A DNA stretch of 50,728 bases from an uncultured bacterium (lineage in GTDB: Bacteria > Verrucomicrobiota > Verrucomicrobiia > Verrucomicrobiales > V1-33): NCBI GenBank assembly GCA_903936775.1, contig CAIZWU010000091.1:1-50728 (forward strand). Direction: 5' to 3'. Below the pieces are notes generated by a model. It was not told where the DNA came from. It saw only the letters and a program-made list of their open reading frames with translations, and searched no databases. Each line of letters begins with the position of its first letter. Position 1 is the stretch's first letter. Both the position numbers and the translations under genes were made by a program. Shown piece by piece: positions 27,053 through 36,764 of this stretch.

Positions 27053-28465
27053 TTAGGCCTGCTGCACCAGGATGGAATTCACAGTGAACTCACCCTGGAG
27101 GACATCGCTGATGATCACCAGGGTCTGTCCGGTTCGCACCTGCTGATCGGCCTTCAGCCGGGTCACGGCGTTGGCGATGGTTTCGTGAGGTTGGCCGGGA
27201 TTGAAGTCCAGGACGATCGGATGCACCGCCCGGCAGAGGTGAAGGCCGCGGGCCACTGACTCCCGGGGTGTGAAGGCAAAGATCGGCGCGAGGGCCGGAC
27301 GGAACCACGCGGCATAACGGGCCAGCACGCCCCGGGCGGTGAAGACCACGATCACGGCATCATCAAGTGAGTCGGCCAGCGCGACGGCGTGTTTGACAAT
27401 CCGCTGTTTTTCATTGTCGAGCGTGGCAAAGCGGGAGGGATTTTCGGCATGGGTGCTGGCGGCTTCCACCCGGCGGGCGATCTTGTTCATGATGTCCACG
27501 CAGCGCACCGGAAAGGCTCCGCTGCTGGTCTCGCCACTGAGCATGATGGCATCGGCTTCTTCAAAAACGGCATTGGCCACGTCGGTGACTTCCGCGCGGG
27601 TGGGTACCGGATTCTGGATCATGCTTTCCAGCATGTGGGTGGCCACGATGACGCTGCGGCCCCTCGTGACGCATTTGCTGACTATTTTCCGCTGGAGCAC
27701 CGGGAGTTCCTCCAGATGGACTTCGATGCCTAGATCTCCCCGGGCGACCATGACCACATCAGCGGCTTCGATGATTTCATCGAGATGCCGCACGGCTTGC
27801 TGGTCCTCGATTTTGGCCACAATCCTGGCGTGGCAGCCGAGGTCGGTCAATTCCTCACGCAGCTGGTGCAGATGCGAGGCGTCGCGGACGAAGGACATGG
27901 CTACAAAATCGATGCCGATTTCGGCAGCGAGTTTCATGTCGATGTAGTCCTTGTCTGTCAGCGGGGGCAGATTCACTTTGATACCGGGCAGATTGATATG
28001 ACGGCGGGAACCCATCACGCCCTGGTTGAGCACGGTGCAGATGATGCGCTCCGCCGAGGTGCTGACGACCGACATTTGCAGGATGCCGTTGTCCACCAAA
28101 ACCGTATCGCCGGGATGGAGGTCCGCGTGCAGTCCCGGATAGTTGACACTGGTCGAGATCGCGAGGGTGGCGGCGGCCTCGGAGAGGGTGAATTCCACCG
28201 TGTCGCCCGGCTTGAGCGAGTAGGCCTGGGCTACGTCTCCGGTGCGGATGGTAGGCCCCCTCAGATCCATCAGAACGCCGACATCACGTCCTGCGGCCAG
28301 CGCTGCCTCCCGCACGCGGGCGGTCACGTTGCGGCACCATTCCGCCGGGGCATGGCTCATATTGAGCCGGAACACGTTGGCCCCGGCCAGGATCAATTCC
28401 TGAAGGGTTTCGAGGGAATCAGTGGCCGGTCCAAGCGTGGCGATGATTTTGGTTTTGCGCAGCAT
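27053..28465 (-). CDS. pyk: Pyruvate kinase
   Basis: 470 residues, full length for the enzyme that converts phosphoenolpyruvate and ADP to pyruvate and ATP in glycolysis. It opens with MLRKTKIIATLGPATDS, then VFRLNMSHA, the DLRGPTIRTG phosphate-binding loop, the B domain (PGDTVEFTL), AKIEDQQAVRHLDEII (catalytic Lys and Glu), VMVARGDLGIEV, TRAEVTDVANAVFEEADAIMLSGETSSGAFPV with the signature TRAEVxDVANAV, and a C-terminal domain ending in GEFTVNSILVQQA. The ATG at 28465 fits the family start. It is divergent from the polysaccharide deacetylase gene, 118 bp apart. Confidence 0.95.
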   Translation of the reverse strand: MLRKTKIIATLGPATDSLETLQELILAGANVFRLNMSHAPAEWCRNVTARVREAALAAGRDVGVLMDLRGPTIRTGDVAQAYSLKPGDTVEFTLSEAAATLAISTSVNYPGLHADLHPGDTVLVDNGILQMSVVSTSAERIICTVLNQGVMGSRRHINLPGIKVNLPPLTDKDYIDMKLAAEIGIDFVAMSFVRDASHLHQLREELTDLGCHARIVAKIEDQQAVRHLDEIIEAADVVMVARGDLGIEVHLEELPVLQRKIVSKCVTRGRSVIVATHMLESMIQNPVPTRAEVTDVANAVFEEADAIMLSGETSSGAFPVRCVDIMNKIARRVEAASTHAENPSRFATLDNEKQRIVKHAVALADSLDDAVIVVFTARGVLARYAAWFRPALAPIFAFTPRESVARGLHLCRAVHPIVLDFNPGQPHETIANAVTRLKADQQVRTGQTLVIISDVLQGEFTVNSILVQQA

Positions 28466-28583
28466 GGGGCTGAGGGTAGCCAAAATCAGGCCGCTTGCTG
28501 AAAAATTTTCCAGATTGAAGGGGCGCGTTGCATTCGTTCCCCGGCCAGGTAGGGTAACGATTCCCTTTTCTGCGCTTTCCCGG

Positions 28584-29951
28584 ATGCCCCCGTTCCTCCG
28601 TTCTTCCCTCCCACCCTTTTTCCTGCCCGCCGGGATGGCCTTGGCCATGCTGTTGACGGCTGGCTGCGACCGGATCAAACCCGTTGTCCCATCGGTCCGC
28701 ACCGAAGCAGTCGTTCCGGAAATCCTGCCCGAGGCGGGTCCCTCCGCCGCAGTGGCCCAGCCAGCGATTGATCCCACCGTGCCAGCGCTGACCATCAACA
28801 AGTCCGCCCAGGTGATCGTGCTGGGCTACCATGATTTCACCACCGGCAAGTCGCGCAATCCGATGGAAATCAATGTGGATCATTTCCGCGGGCAGATGCA
28901 GGCGTTGAAAGATGCGCGGCTGCCGGTCATTTCCATGGCTGACTTCCTGAGCTGGCGGCGCGGGGAAAAAGATATCCCGGACCCCAGTGTGGTCATCACC
29001 ATGGATGACGGCTGGAAAAGCGTGCACAAGCTGGCGCTGCCGGTGCTGAAGGAATTCGACTATCCCTTTACGGTTTTCCTCTACAAACGTTTCGTGAACG
29101 GTGGCGGACGGGCTCTGACCACGCCGGAAATCAAGGAAATCCTGGCCCACCGCGGCGAGGTCGGCAGTCACAGCGTGAGCCATCCGCTCCCTTCCAAAAT
29201 CAAAGGCTTGCAGCGCAAATCCGAGGAGGAGGCGGATTCTTTTCTGCACGTGGAAATGAAGGATTCCAAACAATTCCTCGAGGATCTGCTGGCGGTTCCG
29301 GTGCGCATTTACGCTTATCCCGGCGGCTATAACACGGAACGTGAGCAGGAAATCGGCAAGGAAGTGGGCTATGAGGCACTTTTCACGGTCAATCCGGCCC
29401 GGGTCACCTGGGATATGCCGGCCAGCACCTTGTCCCGGTTCATTATCATTGGCAACGATCCGGCCGATTCCAACTTCCGGCGTGCGGTCAGTTCCCGCGG
29501 CACTTCCGGGGGCGATTTGACCCAAGCCCTGCTGGGAGGGCCGGAAGGGGAGCAGCTCGTCAGCACGACACCCCAGCCCGATGCCACTGTCGCCGACCGG
29601 CGGCCCCTGATCGCGGTGGATGTTTCCAGATTGGAGGGGATCGACCCGGCCACCGTGGTGATGAAGATTGCCGGCTTTGGCACCGTGCCGGCGGAATATG
29701 ATGCCGCGGCCGGGAAGATTTCCTATCAGATGCAGGAAGCCATCCGCTCCAATGAGTGTCAGGTCTATGTCACCTTCAAACGGGCCGGGGAAACGAAAAC
29801 AGATGCGGTGAACTGGCGGTTTGCGGTGGATCTGATTGCCTGGTATCTGCCGGAACCGCCGCCTGAACTTAAGGAGGCCGTGGCTCCGGAGGCCGCCATG
29901 GCAGATCCGGAGGCGGCCCCTGCCGCTCAACCTGCCGCCCCTGCTAATTGA
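28584..29951 (+). CDS. Polysaccharide deacetylase (NodB-type) lipoprotein
   Basis: 455 residues with a lipoprotein signal ending in LLTAGC (Cys28). The NodB homology domain has VIVLGYHDF, VVITMDDGWKS (the TFDDG motif with Met for Phe; metal-binding Asp at 141-142), and HSVSH at 196-200, providing the two His ligands. AYPGGYNTEREQEI is the next conserved motif. CE4 enzymes remove acetyl groups from GlcNAc polymers such as peptidoglycan, chitin or biofilm glycans; the outer-membrane or periplasmic anchor suggests wall or matrix polymers. The C-terminal 130 residues are a separate beta-rich domain ending in a Pro/Ala tail. Its stop is 7 bp before ffh, so the two are cotranscribed. Confidence 0.85.
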   Translation: MPPFLRSSLPPFFLPAGMALAMLLTAGCDRIKPVVPSVRTEAVVPEILPEAGPSAAVAQPAIDPTVPALTINKSAQVIVLGYHDFTTGKSRNPMEINVDHFRGQMQALKDARLPVISMADFLSWRRGEKDIPDPSVVITMDDGWKSVHKLALPVLKEFDYPFTVFLYKRFVNGGGRALTTPEIKEILAHRGEVGSHSVSHPLPSKIKGLQRKSEEEADSFLHVEMKDSKQFLEDLLAVPVRIYAYPGGYNTEREQEIGKEVGYEALFTVNPARVTWDMPASTLSRFIIIGNDPADSNFRRAVSSRGTSGGDLTQALLGGPEGEQLVSTTPQPDATVADRRPLIAVDVSRLEGIDPATVVMKIAGFGTVPAEYDAAAGKISYQMQEAIRSNECQVYVTFKRAGETKTDAVNWRFAVDLIAWYLPEPPPELKEAVAPEAAMADPEAAPAAQPAAPAN

Positions 29952-29958
29952 TAACATC

Positions 29959-31461
29959 ATGTTTGGAACCCTGACCGATAAATTTGAAGGAGTCTTCCGC
30001 CGCCTGCGGGGACTGGGAAAGATCAGCGAGAGCAATGTCAGCGAAGCCCTGCGCGATGTGCGGCTGGCCTTGTTGGAAGCCGATGTGGATTTCGCTGTGA
30101 CGCGGGATTTCCTGGCCGCGGTCAAGGAAAAGGCGCTCGGCGTGGAGGTGCTGAAAAGCGTGACCCCGGGCCAGCAGCTGATCAAGATTTTCCATGACGA
30201 AATCACCGCCCTGCTCGGCGGGGATGCCGTGCCGCTGGACCTCACCCCGCCCGCGCGGATCATGATGGTCGGGCTCAACGGGGCCGGCAAGACCACGACT
30301 TCAGCCAAGCTGGCCTTCAAGCTGAAGAAGGAAGGGAAGAAGCCGGTGCTCATCGCGCTCGACCTCTACCGTCCGGCCGCGATTGAACAGTTGGCCACTC
30401 TGGCGGGAGAAATCGGGGTGCCCATCTACCAGCCGGAAGCCGGTGAGAAAAGCGTCATGAAGGCGGCCAAGGCCGCTGAAACCTGGATCGCCACCCAGAA
30501 GGCGGATGTGATCATCTTTGACACCGCCGGCCGTCAGGAGGTGGACGAGGCCCTGATCGCGGAATTGAAGGAGGTGCGGAAGTACCTCAACCCCCGCGAA
30601 GTGCTCCTCGTCGCCGACGCCGCCACCGGGCAGCAGGCGGTCAGCGTCGCCAAGACTTTTCACGAGGCGATCGGGATCACCGGCATTGTTCTGACAAAAC
30701 TCGATGGCGATGCCCGTGGTGGCGCGGCCCTCTCCATGCGGCGGGTCACCCAGCAGCCGATCAAGTATGCCGGGGTGGGGGAAAAGATGCATCAACTCGA
30801 TGTCTTTGTGCCGGACCGCATGGCCCAGCGCATTCTGGGCATGGGCGATATCGTCGGTCTGGTGGAGCAGGCGGCGGAAGCCATTGATGAAGCCGATGCC
30901 ATGAAGATGATGGAGCGGATGACGTCGGCGGATTTCGACTTCAACGATTTTCTCGGGCAGCTGAAGATGATGAAAAAGCTGACCTCCGGAGCCGGGGGCA
31001 TGATGGGCCTGCTGAGTCTGCTGCCTGGCGTGGGCAGCAAGATCAAGGATATGAAATCCCAGGTGGATGACAAAAAGTTGACCCACATCGAAGCGCTGAT
31101 TCTTTCCATGACCCCCCGGGAGCGGAAGCAGCCGGGGATTCTCAATGCCAAACGCCGGGCGCGGATTGCGGCGGGGGCGGGACGGTCAGTGAATGAGCTG
31201 AATACCATGCTCAACCAGTTCGGTGATATGCGGAAGCTGATGAGCAATCCTGGCAAGATGGGGCAGATGGCCAAGATGATGGGCGGCATGGGCGGAGCCG
31301 GTATGGGTGGTCTGGGTGGACTCGGCGGCATGGGTGGTGGCGGCATGCCTGATTTCAGCAAGCTGGGCGGCATGCCCGGGATGGGCAGCGGTAAACATTC
31401 CGGCGGCAGCAAGTTCGGCAAAATGGGTAAACCCGGCGGCGGCGGAAAACGGCGGAAGTAA
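29959..31461 (+). CDS. ffh: Signal recognition particle protein Ffh
   Basis: 500 residues, slightly longer than usual because of its tail. The N domain starts MFGTLTDKFEGVFRRLRGLG. The G domain has the P-loop GLNGAGKTTTSAK at 105-117, DLYRPAAIEQL, DTAGRQEVDEAL at 188-199 and TKLDGDARGGAALS. The M domain, rich in Met, carries the hydrophobic groove and basic RNA-binding helix (ERKQPGILNAKRRARIAAGAG). The tail from about 440 is Gly/Met-rich (GMGGLGGLGGMGG) and ends in KPGGGGKRRK. It binds signal peptides of nascent inner-membrane and some secreted proteins with 4.5S RNA and FtsY. It begins 7 bp after the deacetylase stop. Confidence 0.95.
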   Translation: MFGTLTDKFEGVFRRLRGLGKISESNVSEALRDVRLALLEADVDFAVTRDFLAAVKEKALGVEVLKSVTPGQQLIKIFHDEITALLGGDAVPLDLTPPARIMMVGLNGAGKTTTSAKLAFKLKKEGKKPVLIALDLYRPAAIEQLATLAGEIGVPIYQPEAGEKSVMKAAKAAETWIATQKADVIIFDTAGRQEVDEALIAELKEVRKYLNPREVLLVADAATGQQAVSVAKTFHEAIGITGIVLTKLDGDARGGAALSMRRVTQQPIKYAGVGEKMHQLDVFVPDRMAQRILGMGDIVGLVEQAAEAIDEADAMKMMERMTSADFDFNDFLGQLKMMKKLTSGAGGMMGLLSLLPGVGSKIKDMKSQVDDKKLTHIEALILSMTPRERKQPGILNAKRRARIAAGAGRSVNELNTMLNQFGDMRKLMSNPGKMGQMAKMMGGMGGAGMGGLGGLGGMGGGGMPDFSKLGGMPGMGSGKHSGGSKFGKMGKPGGGGKRRK

Positions 31462-31530
31462 GTCCTTTCCAGCCCGGCCTGCCTTGTCACCCGGCGTCTC
31501 ATACCAGAGCGCCGGCCCGGCGTGGCTGGC

Positions 31531-34500
31531 TTACGGTATCGTGACGCGGATGCGGGCGAAAGTGCGGGTACCGGCGGAGGAGGGAGTCAGGGAGCGCCAG
31601 GTTTCAGTGACGGTTCCATCGTCATTCGGAGTCAGGCTCACCCGGCGCCCCCCGGCGGTGCCGGAAGTCCATTGGCTGAAATCCGTGGAAAATTCGGGGG
31701 CAAAACTCACGTCATCGGCCGAGGCATTCCGACTAAAGGTGATCGTGAAGTATTCGCCCGGGACGGCATCGACCGTAAGCACTCCCCGTCCCGCCCCGAC
31801 ACGGGGAATGGAAGCTGCGCTGCGGGGTTGGCTGCCGAGGGCATATTCGAGGAGGGCGCTGTAGCCATCGGCATCGTTGTCGTCCCCGGCGGAAGGGATG
31901 CTGTGCAAAGTGCGCCATGCGGTGAAGTGGGTGGCGTCACTGGTCCCCGGCGTGCCATTCTGTTGGCTGGCGCTGACCCGCCAGTTTTCCGGCAGGTTAT
32001 GATCGGGATGGCTCAGGGGACGGATCAGCACCAGCGAATAACCGAGGCCATCCGTGGCGGAGGGCCAGGGCTGTTTGTCGTTATAGGAAAAATCCTGGAT
32101 GACGGTGCCGCTGGCATCCCGCAGCGCGAGGCGTTCGCCACTGTTGGAGAGGCTGCTGCCGAGGCTGAACAAACCGGCCACCGGCAGGGCGTCACCATGA
32201 CGGAACGCAAAGGCCGCGCGATTCTCCACCAGCAGGATCCGGCCTCCGGCGGGGATCTCGCGCAGAGTGGTACTGTCAAAGTGGAAGGTGATTCCGGAGG
32301 TGAAGGAGCAGCCTTCCAGCAGGACGGGGGAGGTGCTGGTGTTCAGGAGTTCGATGTATTCAAAGTCATTGGCATCGGCGAAGCCCGCCGTGATTTCGGC
32401 TGCGGTGGGTGCGGAGGGGCGGTAGTTGAACTCGCTGACGACCAGATTCGCTGCCGTGGCGGGGACGGTGGCCACACTGAACCAGGCATTTGTCAGGGCG
32501 GACCATACGCCGGCATTCAGCACGCGGGCGGACACCGTGCGCGAAGCAGGGAGAGGCACCGGGGCGCTGTAGGTGAGGGCTCCGGCGGCGGGGGCGTCCG
32601 TGAAGGGTTCGCGCGGGTCGGTGCCGTCGAGAGTGTAATACAGGGTGCCTCCGCCTGCGGGGTTTTGGATTTCGAGCTGGAAACCGCCGGGAACGATTCC
32701 TCCATGCTGCAGGGTGCCGCCGCTGGCGTTACGAAATTCCGGGGCGGCCGTGGCTGGATAAAGCGGATAGGCCACCACTCCGGCTTTGAAGTTCCGGCAT
32801 TGGTTGAGCGCGGAATTCGCCGGGGTGGTCCCGAGGGCCCCGCGCTCGGGCAGGATGGTGTTGAGGATGCGGTTTTTTTCCGTCACCCAATGGCTGGCAT
32901 AGGTGTAGGGATTGGCGTCGTCGCGGTTGTCCCCCCAGCGGGCCGACTCGCCCCGCACGCCCCAGGGATCGATCTCGGCAAAGCGCCGGTTGAAGGCGGC
33001 CTTGAGACTGGCGGTGCTGAGCGCCCCGTTGTTGAAGAGGTGGCGCTGGATAGTGTCGGCAAAGGCGAGGCGGAATTCCGGACTGCCCGCGAGTTGCCGC
33101 AGGAGGGCAGCGGGGCCTTTGGTGTCAGCCGTCCAGTTGCCCTGGGTGAGGGTGTTTTCACCGGTGGTGCGGAAAACATGTTCCGCATCCCACGAGTGGA
33201 AACGCCATTTCCCGGCCGGGTCCTGACGGTTGAAGGACGCGTAGAGATTTTTGTGAGGCCAGTCCTGATTGGCGCCGACCACATTCAGCAGGATGTAGTC
33301 ACAGAAAGCCGCAATATCCAATTTGGCGGCCACGGCTTCATAGTTGGCCCGCACCTTCAGATCCGGAATGGGATTCGGGGCAATCCGGCCGATCCCCGTC
33401 AAATCCAACAATTCCTCCCAGCGTTGCAGGGTGGTGGAATTGTTGAAGCTGTTCCCGGTGGCGGACCCGAGGGGCAGGGCGGGATTGATCAGGCCGGAGC
33501 TGATGACATTGTTGATCAGGGTGGCGCCGTCCACGCCATTGGCTCCACTGTGTTTGAAGATATCCCAGTCGCTCTGGGAACCGCCAAGGTATTGCGAGGC
33601 AAAACGTTCATCCGGCTTTTCGTGCAGGATGTAGAGGCCCCAGTAGAGGCCATTGAGAAACAGATGCACGGGCTTGGTGTGCCAGGCGGCCCCGCCCATG
33701 TTATGCTGCAGATCGGCCATGACGTGGTCGCGCACATAGTCGCCCCGGGTGCGCTGGCCGGCATCGGGGTGAAGCCAGGTTTGATTCAGCCGGGCATCAA
33801 GGATGAAAAGGTCCTGTTCGTTGGCGGCCGCCCCGCCGTAAATGTCATGGGAAACCGTCTCCTCGGCTTTGAAGCGCATGGAGAGTTTGTAGGCCTTCCA
33901 CCGCTGCTGGCTGGTGCCGCCGAATACATGCACATTGCCATCCACCTGGAACCCTTTGGCCGCGTTGGGATCGCTGGCGCTACCGTCAGGATTGAGATAT
34001 TCCAGCGAGGCAAAACGGTCTGCTCCTTCGGCCGCCACTCCGACTTCCGTGCCGACATAAAATCCCCGGTTATCCACGGCGGTGCCGGCGGTGCTGAGCG
34101 GCCCGAAAGCTTCGCGCCAGGCGGTGACGACGGAAAGTATCGGCAGGCGCTTCAGGTCATCGGCACTGAACCGGTTGAGGGCTGTGGCATGATTGACGAC
34201 CGCCGGATCCACCGCCCAGTCGGGACCGGCCGGACTGCGGAGACTTCCGCCGGTGGTGCCCCATGGAAAGGTATCGCCCGCCGCGAGATTCATGGAGGAG
34301 AGGGGGCCGGACTGGGTGAGGACCTGCGCGGGGAAAAGATAGGTCTGGGTGTCGGTGTTGGAGGAGCCCAGCCCGGTCTTCCAGGTGCGGGCGCGGAGAA
34401 TGGTGGTGCCATTCACTGGGATGGTGGCGACTGGCGTGGTCTGGGCATCCGGAGCCGCGGCCTGGGTGCCGTTCAGAGGAGAGGGCAGGGTGCCATTGAC

Positions 34501-35181
34501 GGTCCAGGCAATGGTGGCACCGGGTGTGCTGCTGGTGATGGTGACCGTGAAGGGGGCCTCGAAAATCCCGCGGGTGATATCGAATTTAGTGTCCGCGCAG
34601 AAAGCCGTGATGCCGCTGGCTGCATTGCTGGCCCTGGGGCTGTCGTTTTCGAAGAAAACGGGGGCTGCCGCGGGGTCATTGCCGGGACGGCCATAGGAAA
34701 CCGCCCGGCGCTGCTCCGGATAGGGGACGGCGGCCGAGCCGATGCTGTCCATCGTGGTCCAGCCACCGGCTCCGTCAGGCTGACTGAGCAGGAGCACCCC
34801 GGAAGGGTCAGGTTTGAAACCGGGATGCGGCTCCACGTTCGCGATATTCCGTTCGAATCCACCGCAGAAGACCATCAGATAGCCGCCGGCCGGGATGCTG
34901 GTGGGCGTGGTGGCCGGAGCCACCGGCGCGGCGAATACCCATTTGCCCGGCAGCGCGGGATCATCGGTCAGGGCCCAGCCGGTCAGGGACACCGCGGCAG
35001 CCCCGTTGTTCCGCAGTTCGATCCACGCCGGACTTTTCCCATCCATGTCCAGCAGGGCATCGCGGTCATTGGGCCGGCCGGGATTATCGACCATGAACTC
35101 ATTGAGATAAACGGCGGCCTCTGCCGGCAAGGAGGCACAGCAGAGCAGAACTCCGGCGAGGAGCAGACGAAGCGGGGGCAT
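31531..35181 (-). CDS. Secreted lamin-tail / CotH-kinase-like protein
   Basis: 1216 residues with signal MPPLRLLLAGVLLCCASLPAEA. A lamin-tail domain follows (VYLNEFMVDN, WIELRNNGAAAVSLTGWAL), then a chitobiase-type beta domain (ATIAWTVNGTLPSP), a CotH region (KGFQVDGNVHVFGG, NGLYWGLYILHEKPDERF, HKNLYASFN, HSWDAEHVF), a second chitobiase-type unit (TLYYTLDGTDP), a second lamin-tail domain (DFEYIELLNTSTSPVLLEG), and a tail with DNDADGYSALLEYALGSQP. The CotH motif usually reads PWDxD; here it is SWDAE, so catalytic activity is uncertain. It lies 94 bp downstream of the DUF1501 gene on the same strand and may be cotranscribed. A surface role is inferred. Confidence 0.8.
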   Translation of the reverse strand: MPPLRLLLAGVLLCCASLPAEAAVYLNEFMVDNPGRPNDRDALLDMDGKSPAWIELRNNGAAAVSLTGWALTDDPALPGKWVFAAPVAPATTPTSIPAGGYLMVFCGGFERNIANVEPHPGFKPDPSGVLLLSQPDGAGGWTTMDSIGSAAVPYPEQRRAVSYGRPGNDPAAAPVFFENDSPRASNAASGITAFCADTKFDITRGIFEAPFTVTITSSTPGATIAWTVNGTLPSPLNGTQAAAPDAQTTPVATIPVNGTTILRARTWKTGLGSSNTDTQTYLFPAQVLTQSGPLSSMNLAAGDTFPWGTTGGSLRSPAGPDWAVDPAVVNHATALNRFSADDLKRLPILSVVTAWREAFGPLSTAGTAVDNRGFYVGTEVGVAAEGADRFASLEYLNPDGSASDPNAAKGFQVDGNVHVFGGTSQQRWKAYKLSMRFKAEETVSHDIYGGAAANEQDLFILDARLNQTWLHPDAGQRTRGDYVRDHVMADLQHNMGGAAWHTKPVHLFLNGLYWGLYILHEKPDERFASQYLGGSQSDWDIFKHSGANGVDGATLINNVISSGLINPALPLGSATGNSFNNSTTLQRWEELLDLTGIGRIAPNPIPDLKVRANYEAVAAKLDIAAFCDYILLNVVGANQDWPHKNLYASFNRQDPAGKWRFHSWDAEHVFRTTGENTLTQGNWTADTKGPAALLRQLAGSPEFRLAFADTIQRHLFNNGALSTASLKAAFNRRFAEIDPWGVRGESARWGDNRDDANPYTYASHWVTEKNRILNTILPERGALGTTPANSALNQCRNFKAGVVAYPLYPATAAPEFRNASGGTLQHGGIVPGGFQLEIQNPAGGGTLYYTLDGTDPREPFTDAPAAGALTYSAPVPLPASRTVSARVLNAGVWSALTNAWFSVATVPATAANLVVSEFNYRPSAPTAAEITAGFADANDFEYIELLNTSTSPVLLEGCSFTSGITFHFDSTTLREIPAGGRILLVENRAAFAFRHGDALPVAGLFSLGSSLSNSGERLALRDASGTVIQDFSYNDKQPWPSATDGLGYSLVLIRPLSHPDHNLPENWRVSASQQNGTPGTSDATHFTAWRTLHSIPSAGDDNDADGYSALLEYALGSQPRSAASIPRVGAGRGVLTVDAVPGEYFTITFSRNASADDVSFAPEFSTDFSQWTSGTAGGRRVSLTPNDDGTVTETWRSLTPSSAGTRTFARIRVTIP

Positions 35182-35275
35182 AGGAAGGGGCGAAGGGACG
35201 AACCGCCAAATTACAGGAGGAGAACCCCTCGGGTCAATCACCGTCTGGGCCGCTTTCCGTCGTTCCGGACCGGAT

Positions 35276-36721
<1,446 letters not shown>

Positions 36722-36764
36722 GAGGGAACAGGAAGGGGGATGATAGGGTGAGGAAGGGCAGGTC

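Noticed and set aside
31462..31530. Terminator after ffh
   Set aside because: The GC-rich imperfect inverted pairs between the convergent stops have mismatched stems and no T tract, so support was too weak.
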